From Candidatus Kapaibacterium sp. (GTDB lineage Bacteria; Bacteroidota; Ignavibacteria; Kapaibacteriales; Kapaibacteriaceae), in contig JALHPC010000017.1 in NCBI GenBank assembly GCA_022842685.1, forward strand, positions 1 to 54,307: DNA of 54,307 nucleotides, written 5' to 3'. Shown piece by piece: positions 1 through 8,474 of the stretch. Both the position numbers and the translations under genes were made by a program. The notes beneath the pieces were generated by a model, which saw only the letters and a list, made by a program, of their open reading frames with translations, had not been told where the DNA came from and made no database searches. Positions within the stretch are counted from its first letter, which is position 1; every line of letters starts with the position of its first letter.

Positions 1-358
1 GCCACTGTTTACGGTTGACGAGCGCCAGTCTATGGCTCAGGAGTCGCTTGTGCATCTATCGAACGTAGCTGTTGTAGTGCACGACGGTTTGATTGTTGAT
101 TTGGCTCGGAACAATGGTGTTCATGTAATTGTGCGTGGCTTGCGTGCCGTGACAGACTTTGAGTATGAGTTCCAGATTGCTTTGATGAATAAGAAGATCG
201 AGTCGGGCATCGACACGGTGTTCTTACTACCACACGAGCGATACACCTATCTGAACTCGAGTATTGTTCGTGAACTGGGCCGATATGGACAGGATGTATC
301 GGAGTTTGTGCCAACGCCTGTGTCGCGGCGCATGGCTGAAAAATTTGGAAGGATCTAG
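1..358 (+). CDS. coaD: Phosphopantetheine adenylyltransferase, 3' part (5' end outside window)
   Basis: CoaD transfers AMP from ATP to 4'-phosphopantetheine, the penultimate step of coenzyme A synthesis in the cytoplasm. The reading frame is open from base 2 and runs to TAG at 356-358. The visible part begins with residues P-L-F-T-V-D-E-R, which match the family's internal segment after the nucleotide-binding TxxH motif, so the N-terminal HxGH-type part lies before the window. The strongest family signature present is I-V-R-G-L-R-A-V-T-D-F-E-Y-E followed by the M-N-K segment, with the later S-S-I-V-R-E motif near the C-terminus. An internal ATG at 32 is not the true start. The next gene, rimO, begins with the base right after this stop codon, so the two are probably co-transcribed. 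Confidence 0.95.
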   Translation, partial: PLFTVDERQSMAQESLVHLSNVAVVVHDGLIVDLARNNGVHVIVRGLRAVTDFEYEFQIALMNKKIESGIDTVFLLPHERYTYLNSSIVRELGRYGQDVSEFVPTPVSRRMAEKFGRI

Positions 359-1663
359 ATGACTGAGCAAATGGAATCAACGCGTCGGGTTCATATCGTT
401 ACGCTTGGCTGTAGTAAGAACACTGTTGACAGTGAGACGCTTGCGGGCCACCTTGCGGCAAACTCGTTTGAGCTAGCGGGAAGCGTCGATGACGCCGACA
501 CGGTAATCATCAACACCTGCGGCTTTATCGATGCTGCGAAGGAGGAAAGTGTCAACACCATCCTCGAGGCAGCGCGGTTGAAACAATCGGGTGGAATCGA
601 CACACTGGTAGTTGCTGGATGCCTTAGCGAGCGATATGGCGACGAACTCCGAGCCGAGATTCCTGAGGTAGACCATTTTTTTGGCACGGAGCAGTATGAG
701 GCAATCCTCAAGGCGCTGAGTCCCAACCTCAAGTATTCGCTTCTAGGCGAACGCATTACGAGTACGCCGCGACACATGGCCTACATGAAGATATCCGAGG
801 GATGCGACAGGCCATGCTCGTTCTGTGCTATTCCGCTCATGCGTGGAGGGCACCGCAGCACTCCCATCGAAGATATCGTTCGACAGGCACAATTGCTTGT
901 TAGCCAAGGTGTGCGCGAACTCGTGCTCGTGGCGCAGGACCTTACCGACTATGGTACCGACCTGTATAACCGGAAGGCGTTGGCGGATCTATTGAGAGCA
1001 CTGTCGGATGATTCTGGAGCAGAGTGGATTCGATGCATGTATGCTTACCCTGCGAAGTTTCCGCTCGACATACTTCCCTTGATTCGAGAGCGCTCGAACA
1101 TCTGCACGTATCTGGACATGCCCATGCAACACGCTTCGACGAATGTGCTCAAGAGCATGCGGCGAGGAATCACTCGTCGCACGACAGAGGAACTGCTGGA
1201 CACAATACGTCAACACGTACCCGATATCGTCTTGAGAAGCACGTTTATCGTTGGATATCCAAGCGAAACTGAGGCGGACTTTGATGAGCTCTGCGAGTTT
1301 CTTGACAAGCAGAGACTGGATCGAGTTGGCGTGTTTACGTATTCACAGGAAGACAACACGTATGCGGCAATTTTAGGTGACCCAATTGCTGCCGAGGAAA
1401 AGGAACGTCGACGGACCGTCGTCATGGATCTTCAACGTGGAATCTCGCAAGAGAAGAACCTTGCGAAGGTAGGATCAATCCAGCGTGTACTCGTCGAGGA
1501 GTCCGTGAGCGGGGAATATCGCGGACGCACCGAAGCCGATGCGCCAGAAGTTGACAACGACGTGTGGATTCGCAGTGAAGCCACGTTGAACATAGGAGCA
1601 TTCGTCGACGTTGTTATTGAAGATGCCGCCGAATTCGACCTATTTGGTGTACCCAAGCCATAG
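359..1663 (+). CDS. rimO: Ribosomal protein S12 (Asp89) methylthiotransferase RimO
   Basis: RimO is a radical-SAM enzyme with two iron-sulfur clusters that adds a methylthio group to an aspartate of ribosomal protein S12. The 434-residue length is normal for the family. The N-terminal MTTase domain carries three cluster cysteines, C18 (in LGCSKN), C54 (in NTCGF) and C88 (in AGCLS). The radical-SAM motif C-x3-C-x2-C is C149, C153 and C156 in S-E-G-C-D-R-P-C-S-F-C. A TRAM-like RNA/protein-binding tail follows near residue 370. The S-E-G-C-D-R-P-C form and the opening VHIVTLGCSKN favour RimO over the tRNA enzyme MiaB. The ATG at 359 directly follows the coaD stop. It converges with the small membrane-protein gene 16 bases downstream, and I see no strong terminator between them. 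Confidence 0.95.
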   Translation: MTEQMESTRRVHIVTLGCSKNTVDSETLAGHLAANSFELAGSVDDADTVIINTCGFIDAAKEESVNTILEAARLKQSGGIDTLVVAGCLSERYGDELRAEIPEVDHFFGTEQYEAILKALSPNLKYSLLGERITSTPRHMAYMKISEGCDRPCSFCAIPLMRGGHRSTPIEDIVRQAQLLVSQGVRELVLVAQDLTDYGTDLYNRKALADLLRALSDDSGAEWIRCMYAYPAKFPLDILPLIRERSNICTYLDMPMQHASTNVLKSMRRGITRRTTEELLDTIRQHVPDIVLRSTFIVGYPSETEADFDELCEFLDKQRLDRVGVFTYSQEDNTYAAILGDPIAAEEKERRRTVVMDLQRGISQEKNLAKVGSIQRVLVEESVSGEYRGRTEADAPEVDNDVWIRSEATLNIGAFVDVVIEDAAEFDLFGVPKP

Positions 1664-1679
1664 CGAGCCCACTTACTTG

Positions 1680-2039
1680 TTAATGGCGATACGAACGGAT
1701 CATCGATATCAACACAATCGCGCTGGCACATTCCATTAGCATGAGTAACGCAACAACTGGCCAGCGACTTGGATCATCGGCAATGGCAATATGAGCTTGC
1801 AACAGACCTCGCCATAAGAACGTGAGTGTAAATATGGCTGTTGCAGACAACGCCGCGGGGAACGTCCAAAGACGTCCACTGCGACCAAGCACGCCTAGCA
1901 CTGCCATAAGACTACCGAAGACGCCACCGTTCAACAGCGAGGACGTACTCGTTTCTCTCGTTAGAACAAAGCCGATTGCACCGCACAGGGCAAGAAACAA
2001 GCCATAAGCAATCAACAGCGTCGATATAGAACGTGGCAT
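1680..2039 (-). CDS. Small TMEM14-like integral membrane protein
   Basis: This protein of about 119 residues is mostly hydrophobic, with about four predicted membrane segments. The pattern of G-A-I-G-F-V, then a G-G-V-F-G-S-L-M helix start, then W-T-F-P-A-A-L-S resembles the TMEM14/UPF0136 family, whose bacterial role is not well defined. The resemblance is by eye only. It is the last gene of a minus-strand group pheS - lolD-like - this gene. I chose ATG at 2037-2039. An upstream TTG at 2055-2057 overlaps the stop of the preceding ABC gene and would add six residues (125 aa). An AAGG lies only two bases before the ATG, so the start is uncertain. It may be a membrane partner of the ABC ATPase, but it lacks the LolC/E or MacB-like features expected of one, so that link is only a guess. 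Confidence 0.7.
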   Translation of the reverse strand: MPRSISTLLIAYGLFLALCGAIGFVLTRETSTSSLLNGGVFGSLMAVLGVLGRSGRLWTFPAALSATAIFTLTFLWRGLLQAHIAIADDPSRWPVVALLMLMECASAIVLISMIRSYRH

Positions 2040-2053
2040 TACCTTACAGTGCC

Positions 2054-2731
2054 TCAAGCGGTAACGATAGCACCATCGCGCATCAGTAGCGTACGATTGC
2101 AGCGCGTGGCCAACTCGGCACTATGCGTGGCAATAATGCACGACAGTCCAAACTCGGCTTGAACTTCAAAGAACAGGTCGGCGATAGCGCTCGCGTTTGC
2201 GCTGTCGAGATTACCAGTGGGCTCGTCGGCAAACAATACCGAAGGAGTATTCGCCAGTGCACGAGCGATTGCCACTCGCTGTTGCTCACCACCTGAAAGT
2301 TGTGTGGGATAGTGTTGTTCGCGCTTGGCAAGATTCACACGCTGCAGAAGATAGCGGGCACGGTCGGTGGCCTCGCGCGTAGACGAGCCAAGAATCAACG
2401 CGGGAACCATGACATTTTCCAGTGCTGTAAATTCAGGCAGTAGATGGTGGAACTGGTAGATCATGCCAAGGTGCTTCGCTCGTACTCGAGCCAATTGCAC
2501 ACCGCTGAGTGCCGCAAGGTCTACGGTGCCCCCTTCCGTTGATAAGAGAACTGAGCCGGCGTCGGGTTGATCGAGGGTGGCGAGGCAGTGAAGAAGTGTG
2601 CTCTTGCCAGCTCCTGACGGGCCAACTAGGGCTACGCATTCGCCGCGGCTGACGGCAAAAGACACGTCGCGGACAACCGTACCTGCATGTGGGTACGACT
2701 TACGTACAGACGATGCTTCAAGGACGGTCAT
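2054..2731 (-). CDS. ABC transporter ATP-binding protein, LolD-like
   Basis: This is a cytoplasmic nucleotide-binding subunit of the LolD/MacB class, 225 residues. LolD with LolC/LolE extracts lipoproteins from the inner membrane. Visible motifs are Walker A G-P-S-G-A-G-K-S (37-44), the LolD-type Q-loop stretch [14 protein letters not shown] (about 93-106), signature L-S-G-G-E-Q (145-150) and Walker B V-L-F-A-D-E (165-170), followed by P-T-G-N-L-D and the H-loop in A-T-H-S. The [13 protein letters not shown] segment is very close to LolD proteins. Its ATG overlaps the pheS stop (2728-2731). No LolC/LolE-type permease is next to it, so the partner must be elsewhere, and the exact substrate cannot be settled from this locus. 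Confidence 0.85.
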   Translation of the reverse strand: MTVLEASSVRKSYPHAGTVVRDVSFAVSRGECVALVGPSGAGKSTLLHCLATLDQPDAGSVLLSTEGGTVDLAALSGVQLARVRAKHLGMIYQFHHLLPEFTALENVMVPALILGSSTREATDRARYLLQRVNLAKREQHYPTQLSGGEQQRVAIARALANTPSVLFADEPTGNLDSANASAIADLFFEVQAEFGLSCIIATHSAELATRCNRTLLMRDGAIVTA

Positions 2732-3750
2732 GAGCGAAACTGGCGCAATACGCGGATATCGTTCTCGTACAGCAGACGGATATCATCGATACCCGTTAGA
2801 AGCATAACTACGCGTTCGACACCAAAGCCAAACGCAAAGCCGGAGTACTCTTCGGGGTCGATACCACACGCCGCGAGAACATTGGGGTGTACCATACCGG
2901 CACCACAGATTTCGAGCCATCCCGAATGTTTACAGATTCGACAGCCCTTACCGCTGCACAAGAAGCAGGACATATCGACTTCCATGCTTGGCTCGGTAAA
3001 GGGGAAATATGACGTACGGAATCGGAATTCGGCAGTAGCGTCATACATCTTACGAGCAAACTCCATGATGGTAGCTTTAAGATCAGCCACACTAAGGTGT
3101 TTATCGATTGCGAGACCTTCAATCTGGTGAAACTCTGCAAGCGAACGAGCGCTCACGGCCTCGTTACGATAGACCTTCCCAGGCATTATGCAGCGTATCG
3201 GCGGCTTCATGGCCTCCATTACTCGTACCTGTACACTTGATGTATGAGTGCGTAGCAGCACGTCAGAGCGCACACCAGACTTGATGAAGAACGTGTCTTG
3301 CATGTCGCGGGCTGGGTGGTCGGGAGCAAAGTTGAGTTTACCAAAGTTGTGCTCATCATCCTCGATTTCGAAGCCTTCGGCTACATCGAAGCCCATCGAA
3401 GAAAAAATCTCAATTGTCCTATCGATCATCGCATGGATAGGATGAATGGCACCAACGGGTGGGCGGCGACCGGGCAACGTAACGTCGATTGACGGAGCTA
3501 ATGTTCTTGGTTCCAATGATTGCTCGATCGTCGTATAACGTTCTTCAACAAAGGAACGCAATGCGTTCAACGCTTTACCGATCGTGGGTTTGTCTTCTTT
3601 TGGAACCGAACGCAGGTCGTCGATAAGTCCCTGGAGCGTTCCCTTCTTTACGAGGTGTTTAAGACGAAACGCCTCCAAAGATGCGGCATCGACAATCGCA
3701 GCCAAGTCGGCTTCGATGATGGATTGAAGGTCGGAGATTTTTTGGAGCAT
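2728..3750 (-). CDS. pheS: Phenylalanine--tRNA ligase alpha subunit
   Basis: PheS forms the catalytic half of the (alpha-beta)2 synthetase that charges tRNA-Phe. The protein has an N-terminal coiled-coil tRNA-binding region (about 1-80) and then the class II catalytic core: motif-2-like residues F-H-Q-I-E-G, and the motif 3 segment [11 protein letters not shown] near the end. P-S-M-E-V-D and a C-x2-C...C-x2-C set precede that segment. I start it at ATG 3748-3750 (340 aa), which gives the usual M-L-Q-K-I-like coiled-coil beginning. The open frame extends upstream to a TTG at 3804, but a promoter-like pair (3774-3804) overlaps that extension. The beta subunit gene pheT is not in this window, so the two subunits are apparently encoded apart. 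Confidence 0.95.
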   Translation of the reverse strand: MLQKISDLQSIIEADLAAIVDAASLEAFRLKHLVKKGTLQGLIDDLRSVPKEDKPTIGKALNALRSFVEERYTTIEQSLEPRTLAPSIDVTLPGRRPPVGAIHPIHAMIDRTIEIFSSMGFDVAEGFEIEDDEHNFGKLNFAPDHPARDMQDTFFIKSGVRSDVLLRTHTSSVQVRVMEAMKPPIRCIMPGKVYRNEAVSARSLAEFHQIEGLAIDKHLSVADLKATIMEFARKMYDATAEFRFRTSYFPFTEPSMEVDMSCFLCSGKGCRICKHSGWLEICGAGMVHPNVLAACGIDPEEYSGFAFGFGVERVVMLLTGIDDIRLLYENDIRVLRQFRS

Positions 3751-3773
3751 GATGTGTGCAATCGATTCGGGTA

Positions 3774-3804
3774 CAAACATCCGAGAGGGTCGTAACATGA
3801 CCAA
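3774..3804 (-). promoter_or_regulatory. Putative Bacteroidota-type promoter of pheS
   Basis: On the minus strand a TTGG (plus 3801-3804) is followed after 19 bases by GATGTTTG (plus 3774-3781), one mismatch from the -7 element TAnnTTTG. It lies just after the infC-operon terminator and 23 bases before the chosen pheS ATG. This supports the shorter pheS start. Confidence 0.5.
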
Positions 3805-3825
3805 GCAGGAACGACCACACGAAGT

Positions 3826-3864
3826 AAAAAAAACGGCCCGAGACCAGTATCGTCTCGAGCCGTT
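3826..3864 (-). terminator. Rho-independent terminator of infC-rpmI-rplT
   Basis: Read on the minus strand, a 13-bp stem (plus 3832-3844 with 3852-3864, one G-U pair, 7-base loop) is followed directly by a run of eight T residues (plus 3826-3833 is A8, its inner two bases forming the base of the stem). It lies 25 bases after the rplT stop and is a textbook intrinsic terminator. Confidence 0.9.
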
Positions 3865-3888
3865 GGTAATGTCGATTCGGTATACGGC

Positions 3889-4233
3889 CTACCTTGCCTG
3901 TTGGGCAATCGCAGCAAACACCTCTGGCTGATTCATGGCTAGGTCAGCCAAAATCTTGCGGTTAATCGAGATGTTGTTGTTCTTTAGGCCGTGCATCAGG
4001 CGCGAGTACGTTGTGCCATTCAATCGTGCGGCGGCATTGATGCGAACAATCCACAGCGAGCGGAAGGTACGCTTCTTGACGCGCCGATCGCGGTATGCAT
4101 ACTGCAGACCCTTTTCGACGTGGTGCTTGGCAATCGTCCATACTTTGGAACGAGCGCCCCAATAGCCCTTCGCCAGTTTGAAGTACTTCTTCTTCCGGTT
4201 GTGGGCCGCTACTTTGTTCACGCTACGTGGCAT
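3889..4233 (-). CDS. rplT: 50S ribosomal protein L20
   Basis: L20 is an early-assembly protein of the large ribosomal subunit that binds 23S rRNA. The 114-residue protein starts M-P-R-S-V-N and is strongly basic. It has the typical [13 protein letters not shown] segment and the conserved [13 protein letters not shown] core around residues 60-72. ATG 4231-4233 is preceded by a good Shine-Dalgarno AAGGAAG seven bases upstream, which rules out the longer open frame to 4284. It is the last gene of the classic infC-rpmI-rplT operon and is followed by the terminator at 3826-3864. The 129-base spacer to rpmI is long for this operon, and in other bacteria L20 represses its own operon from leader structures. 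I see no clear structure I can name in this spacer. Confidence 0.97.
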   Translation of the reverse strand: MPRSVNKVAAHNRKKKYFKLAKGYWGARSKVWTIAKHHVEKGLQYAYRDRRVKKRTFRSLWIVRINAAARLNGTTYSRLMHGLKNNNISINRKILADLAMNQPEVFAAIAQQAR

Positions 4234-4362
4234 GAAACTTCCTTTCAAATGTGGACCGACTATGTCAGTCCGGTGAAACAACAATCGTTGCCATCAGCGC
4301 ATCAGGAGAACGGCTTTCCCTGAATGCGTGGGAACGAGGTTTGGCCTTCGACTGCAGCCGTC

Positions 4363-4560
4363 TTAGCGCATTGCTAAGGCGCGCAGCGTTAGGTTGAGGT
4401 TCGACGCATCAACAAGAGCACTGCGGCGAAGCAGGCGCTTGCGTTTGCGATTCTTGCTGGTGAGGATATGTCGGCGGTAGGCTCGCTTCCGCTTCAACTC
4501 ACCAGATGCCGTAACGCGGAAGCGCTTCTTGGCTCCGGATACGACCTTCATCTTTGGCAT
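4363..4560 (-). CDS. rpmI: 50S ribosomal protein L35
   Basis: L35 is a small basic protein of the large ribosomal subunit. The 65 residues begin M-P-K-M-K and contain the family's [10 protein letters not shown] and R-R-H-I-L-T-S-K segments. The start is ATG 4558-4560, preceded by GGAG about nine bases upstream. A longer open frame upstream (to 4677) is a read-through of the infC 3' end in another frame. It lies between infC and rplT, overlapping neither. Confidence 0.97.
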   Translation of the reverse strand: MPKMKVVSGAKKRFRVTASGELKRKRAYRRHILTSKNRKRKRLLRRSALVDASNLNLTLRALAMR

Positions 4561-4600
4561 TGATGAACTCCAGGAATACGGTGAAAAAAATTGGTTGTCG

Positions 4601-5215
4601 TTATTCTGCCTGCGGCGCAGACGCTTCGTCGGCCTTGGGCTCTTCTTTCTTCTTCTTTGGGGCCGCCTTCGTAACACTCGGTGCCAACGTCAGCGAAAGG
4701 AATCGGCCTTCCTGCTTCATCGCTTGGTCCACCTTACTTACGTCAGCTAAGGCATCCATAAACCGCTGCAACATCTTTTGGCCAATCTCTTGGTGCATGA
4801 TTTCACGCCCGCGGAACATGACCGTCGCTTTGACTTTGTGACCTTCAATCAAGAACTCGCGCGCGTGCCTTGTCTTGAACTCAAAGTCATGCGTGTCTGT
4901 GCCCGCCTTGAAGCGAATCTCCTTCAACTCCGAATGCTTTTGCGCCTTCTTCTGCGTCTTCTCGCGCTTCTGCTGTTCGTAGCTGAACTTTCCGTAGTCA
5001 ATGATCTTCGCAACCGGTGGTGACGCCTGCGGTGCAATCTCCACAAGATCGAGATTCTGCTCCTGCGCCACACGTAACGCTTCCTTCTTGCTAAGAATGC
5101 CAAGCGGTGTGCCACGCGAGTCGACAACCCGAAGCTCGGGCGCCGTAATCTCGTCGTTAATCTTTTGCTTGCGTTGCGGTTCTACCCGCTGAAAGGGTAC
5201 CGAAGGTCTCCTCAA
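4601..5215 (-). CDS. infC: Translation initiation factor IF-3
   Basis: IF-3 binds the 30S subunit, prevents premature 50S joining and checks start-codon pairing. The N-domain begins near [12 protein letters not shown] and holds the signature [21 protein letters not shown]. The C-domain has [13 protein letters not shown] and the R-G-R-E-I segment. It is followed by a charged, Lys/Glu/Ala-rich tail of about 25 residues beyond the usual end. No ATG or GTG precedes the conserved region: the only standard candidate is TTG at 5213-5215, which itself overlaps the AGGAG that would normally be the ribosome-binding site. A non-standard start is known for infC in other bacteria, where it allows autoregulation, so the exact start is open. 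Promoter at 5260-5267. Confidence 0.93.
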   Translation of the reverse strand: MRRPSVPFQRVEPQRKQKINDEITAPELRVVDSRGTPLGILSKKEALRVAQEQNLDLVEIAPQASPPVAKIIDYGKFSYEQQKREKTQKKAQKHSELKEIRFKAGTDTHDFEFKTRHAREFLIEGHKVKATVMFRGREIMHQEIGQKMLQRFMDALADVSKVDQAMKQEGRFLSLTLAPSVTKAAPKKKKEEPKADEASAPQAE

Positions 5216-5259
5216 GCGCGAATCTTTCGTTTGTGGATGTTGCGAATTGTTGTAAGCTG

Positions 5260-5287
5260 CAAAGATACGGATTCCTTGTCAACCAAC
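5260..5287 (-). promoter_or_regulatory. Promoter of infC-rpmI-rplT
   Basis: The minus strand carries a perfect -7 element TATCTTTG (plus 5260-5267), with a TTGG-containing -33 candidate about 16 bases upstream (plus 5283-5287). Transcription would begin near 5255, giving a leader of about 40 bases before the TTG start. Confidence 0.6.
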
Positions 5288-5316
5288 ACAGACGCCCCAC
5301 GTTTCCCGATCCGTTG

Positions 5317-5324
5317 TAATTTCG
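5317..5324 (+). promoter_or_regulatory. Possible -7 element of the lon promoter
   Basis: TAATTTCG matches TAnnTTTG except for one C. The same TTCG variant precedes the tRNA-Ser gene. It lies 27 bases before the lon ATG. No convincing -33 element is seen. Confidence 0.35.
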
Positions 5325-5351
5325 CAGCCCCCTTTTCGTCACTCGCCCGCT

Positions 5352-7829
5352 ATGAACAAAACAGACGACGTCCTATCTACCCTTGCTGAAAAAGGGGCAT
5401 CGACAAACGGTTTCCCGGAGTCAATGCCGGTGTTGCCGCTTCGCGACATCGTGATCTTCCCGCATATGATCTTTCCCGTCCTGATTGGACGGTCGTCCTC
5501 GCTGAAAGCAGTTGCCGAGTCCTTGGAGCGCGACAAATACGTCATCCTTGTGGCACAACGCACAGCAAGTGTCGAAGATCCCTCACCAGCCGACGTATAC
5601 GAGTACGGCACTGTAGCCAAAATCCTGCAGATTCTTCGGCTGCCCAACAACCTTCTAAAGGTGCTCGTCGAAGGCATGACGCAAGTACGTGTACACTCCT
5701 ACACGCGTACCGAGCCGTTCCTTGAAGCTTCGTTCGACGTAGTTTCAACAACGTACGATCCGAAGGACAGGAACCTCAAGGCGGTAATGCGACACGCATC
5801 CGACCTGTTCGACACCTACGTGAAGGAGAACCGCAGCCTTCCGCCCGAAGTGCTCGGCGCATTCGAGAACATCGACGATCCCGTGCGCAAGTTGTTCTAC
5901 GCTGCCGCTAACGTTCAGCAAAAGGTCGACGTCAAACAACCACTGCTAGAGTCCGAAGACCTACGAGAGCAATACTATCGTCTCGTCACGATGCTCAGCA
6001 GCGAACTAGAGCTCCTAAAGCTAGAGGCCGAGATCGACACCAAGGTCCAAGATCAGATCCAGCGCTCACAACGGAAGTATTTCATTCAAGAGCAGATTCG
6101 CGCGCTGCAGAAAGAACTGGGCGATGACGAAGAACTTTCGTCAGACCTCGGCCCGTTAAAAGAAGCACTTGATGCCGCGAAGATTCCCGAACCCACTCGA
6201 ACGAAGGCCTTCGAGGAATTTGAACGCCTAAAGCGCACTCCCACGATGTCGCCAGAGTTCAACGTTAACCGCACGTGGCTCGAATGGCTGTCGCAAGTGC
6301 CGTGGACCGTTCGATCGACCGACAACATGAACGTGGCCCATGTTCGTACCATCCTCGACGAGGACCACTATGACCTCGAAAGACCCAAGGACCGAATTGT
6401 TGAATACATGAGCGTGCTGAATCTTGTCGGCTCGCTTCGGGGCCAGATTCTTTGCTTTGTGGGCCCTCCGGGGGTAGGTAAGACCTCCCTTGCTCGATCC
6501 ATCGCCAGAGCTACAGGCCGCGAGTTCGTGCGGATGTCGCTTGGTGGCGTTCGCGACGAAGCCGAGATTCGTGGACATCGGCGGACGTACATCGGTGCCA
6601 TGCCAGGCAAGATTATTCAATCGATGAAACGGGCAGGAACCGTAAACCCAGTGATACTGCTGGATGAAATCGACAAGATGACGACGGATTTCCGCGGTGA
6701 TCCATCTTCAGCACTGCTCGAAGTACTAGACCCCGAACAAAACAACACGTTTAACGATCACTACCTCGAAGTCGACTACGACCTGTCGAACGTGCTGTTC
6801 ATTGCAACAGCGAACGTGAAGTACGATATCCCCGGTCCCCTTCTCGACCGCATGGAGGTTATCGAGTTGTCAAGCTACCTCGAGCCAGATAAAGTAGAAA
6901 TTGCCAAGCGACACATCCTTCCTAAGCAGCTACGAGAACATGGTCTGGCCGACTTTAACGTCTCGCTTACCGACAAGGCACTGCTCAAAATCGTTCGCGA
7001 GTATACTCGCGAGTCGGGTGTACGCAGCATGGAACGCGAGATCGCCGCAGTATTGCGAAAGGTAGCATCCAATATCGTCACAACGGTTTCGCACGACATC
7101 GGTACCGCCGATTTGGAAACCATGAAAAAGTCGAAGACCTTCCGCAACTTAAAACGCAGGAAAGTGACCATCGATGAGGCCGATGTTCCTACATATTTGC
7201 GAGCGCCAAAGTTCAAATCCAAGCCCGAGGATCTTGTCGACAAGATAGGAGTGGCTACAGGTCTTGCTTGGACATCAATGGGCGGCGACACGCTTCCCGT
7301 CGAGGTTACCATTATGCCCGGTGCCGAGAAGCTAACCCTGACCGGTAAACTTGGCGATGTTATGAAAGAATCGGCCGTGGCTGCTCTTTCGTTTTTACGT
7401 GCCAATCACGCGACCTATGGTCTTGATGCCGAGTTTGCCAAGGGCAAGGAGATTCACGTCCACGTGCCCGAAGGCGCTATTCCAAAGGATGGACCGTCAG
7501 CGGGAATTACGATGACACTCGCACTGTTGTCGGCAGCTAGCGGAAAACCACTCCGTGGCGACCTAGCCATGACCGGCGAGGTGACGCTTCGCGGCAACAT
7601 CCTGCCTATCGGAGGGCTAAATGAAAAGCTACTGGCCGCAAAGCGTATGGGCATTCGCACGGTGTTTGTGCCAAAAGACAATGCCCGTGACGTCGCTGAA
7701 TTGTCACCCGTTGTAACCAAGGGCCTCGAGATCATCTTTATCGAACACGTCGACGAAGCCGTACCGATCGCCTTTCGGGTTAGATCGTCTCGAGCAAAGA
7801 AGAGCTCGGGACGTTTGCGTAAATCATAG
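5352..7829 (+). CDS. lon: ATP-dependent Lon protease
   Basis: Lon is a cytoplasmic homohexameric AAA+ serine protease that degrades misfolded and regulatory proteins. At 825 residues it is of normal length. The order is an N-terminal LON substrate-binding domain starting at P-V-L-P-L-R-D-I-V-I-F-P (about 25-36), a central coiled coil with Y-F-I-Q-E-Q-I, the AAA+ module with Walker A G-P-P-G-V-G-K-T (about 371-378), Walker B I-L-L-D-E-I-D-K, and the C-terminal protease domain with catalytic Ser716 in K-D-G-P-S-A-G and Lys759. A basic tail (SSRAKKSSGRLRKS) closes it. The ATG at 5352 gives a 25-residue lead before the conserved core. It is transcribed divergently from infC. Confidence 0.97.
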   Translation: MNKTDDVLSTLAEKGASTNGFPESMPVLPLRDIVIFPHMIFPVLIGRSSSLKAVAESLERDKYVILVAQRTASVEDPSPADVYEYGTVAKILQILRLPNNLLKVLVEGMTQVRVHSYTRTEPFLEASFDVVSTTYDPKDRNLKAVMRHASDLFDTYVKENRSLPPEVLGAFENIDDPVRKLFYAAANVQQKVDVKQPLLESEDLREQYYRLVTMLSSELELLKLEAEIDTKVQDQIQRSQRKYFIQEQIRALQKELGDDEELSSDLGPLKEALDAAKIPEPTRTKAFEEFERLKRTPTMSPEFNVNRTWLEWLSQVPWTVRSTDNMNVAHVRTILDEDHYDLERPKDRIVEYMSVLNLVGSLRGQILCFVGPPGVGKTSLARSIARATGREFVRMSLGGVRDEAEIRGHRRTYIGAMPGKIIQSMKRAGTVNPVILLDEIDKMTTDFRGDPSSALLEVLDPEQNNTFNDHYLEVDYDLSNVLFIATANVKYDIPGPLLDRMEVIELSSYLEPDKVEIAKRHILPKQLREHGLADFNVSLTDKALLKIVREYTRESGVRSMEREIAAVLRKVASNIVTTVSHDIGTADLETMKKSKTFRNLKRRKVTIDEADVPTYLRAPKFKSKPEDLVDKIGVATGLAWTSMGGDTLPVEVTIMPGAEKLTLTGKLGDVMKESAVAALSFLRANHATYGLDAEFAKGKEIHVHVPEGAIPKDGPSAGITMTLALLSAASGKPLRGDLAMTGEVTLRGNILPIGGLNEKLLAAKRMGIRTVFVPKDNARDVAELSPVVTKGLEIIFIEHVDEAVPIAFRVRSSRAKKSSGRLRKS

Positions 7830-7844
7830 TTCGTCGTATCTTTG
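7814..7844 (+). promoter_or_regulatory. Bacteroidota-type promoter of rpmG (consensus match)
   Basis: TTTG at 7814-7817, a 19-base spacer and TATCTTTG at 7837-7844 match both elements of the Bacteroidota sigma consensus (TTTG, 17-23 bases, TAnnTTTG). It overlaps the end of lon and lies 43 bases before the rpmG start. Confidence 0.75.
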
Positions 7845-7887
7845 CGGCTTGTTAATTCGCAACAGCAGCACATCAGGAGTCTGAATC

Positions 7888-8067
7888 ATGGCAAAGAAAG
7901 GCGCACGCGTCATTATTACGCTCGAATGCACGGAGGCCCGCAAGGAGGGCAAGCCCGCTTCGCGCTACACCACGATGAAGAACAAGCAGAACACAACGGA
8001 ACGCTTGGAAATCAAGAAGTACAATCCGTTCTTGCGCCGCCATACGGTGCATAAGGAAGTTCGCTAA
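7888..8067 (+). CDS. rpmG: 50S ribosomal protein L33
   Basis: L33 is a small protein of the large ribosomal subunit. The gene encodes 59 residues starting [16 protein letters not shown] and containing the family's [15 protein letters not shown] and K-K-Y-N-P-F segments. It ends with the family-typical K-E-V-R. The zinc cysteine pairs of the other L33 type are absent: only C14 remains, so this is the zinc-free form. A Shine-Dalgarno AGGAG lies about ten bases before ATG 7888. It stands as a single-gene unit between a consensus promoter and a strong hairpin terminator. It is easily missed because a longer spurious frame covers it. Confidence 0.95.
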   Translation: MAKKGARVIITLECTEARKEGKPASRYTTMKNKQNTTERLEIKKYNPFLRRHTVHKEVR

Positions 8068-8096
8068 GCTTCAGTCGCAATCCCACTCGAGGATAC

Positions 8097-8137
8097 ATGG
8101 CACCTAGGCACCACGCCTGGGTGCCATTGTTGTTTCT
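8097..8137 (+). terminator. Intrinsic terminator after rpmG
   Basis: A 13-bp stem with one G-U pair (8097-8109 with 8115-8127, loop ACCAC) is followed on the plus strand by TGTTGTTTCT. It lies between rpmG and the convergent MazG-like gene. No U-run follows on the minus strand, so it mainly serves rpmG. Confidence 0.8.
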
Positions 8138-8474
8138 ACCGTGTCGGTCTGATCCGGTCGAGTTTAGCCCTAACAGCTGAATCGAGATCGATGCCACGAG
8201 CGTTGCAATAGTTCATCAACGCAATGAAGACGTCCGCAGCTTCATCAGCCACATGGGTTTCGTCAACCTTGGTTCCTCGCCACCGCTTCTTCTCAAGGTT
8301 GGCCAACTCCCCTACTTCGCCACACAACTCCAAGGCAAAGAACTCGGATGGCCTCGCAATGAACCTCAGGCGCTGATACGTGTCAAACGCCTGTTGGATT
8401 GCCGGTACTCCCGCAGCAATGGCGTCCTGTAATGCAGCACGATGGTCGTCTGCCTCCAGCGCTTGATTATGCAT
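8136..8474 (-). CDS. MazG-like nucleotide pyrophosphohydrolase
   Basis: This small all-alpha NTP pyrophosphatase-like protein (112 residues) carries the Mg2+-binding acidic pattern of the MazG/dUTPase superfamily: E-L-C-G-E-V-G-E (Glu49, Glu53, Glu56) and D-E-A-A-D-V (Asp77, Glu78, Asp81). Such enzymes hydrolyse nucleoside triphosphates to monophosphates and clear aberrant or excess nucleotides. The substrate cannot be told from sequence. ATG 8472-8474 has GAGGTGG seven bases upstream and overlaps the response-regulator stop by 8 bases. An ATG at 8487-8489, with AGGA just upstream, is equally possible and adds five residues. The overlap indicates translational coupling to the regulator gene. 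Confidence 0.85.
   Translation of the reverse strand: MHNQALEADDHRAALQDAIAAGVPAIQQAFDTYQRLRFIARPSEFFALELCGEVGELANLEKKRWRGTKVDETHVADEAADVFIALMNYCNARGIDLDSAVRAKLDRIRPTR

Noticed and set aside
4234..4362. Named leader structure for L20 autoregulation between rpmI and rplT
   Set aside because: The spacer is long but I could not find a hairpin I trust. A folding program and comparison with relatives would be needed.
7842..8054. 70-residue frame over rpmG
   Set aside because: It is out of frame with rpmG (7888-8067), which has a full L33 sequence, an SD site and a promoter.
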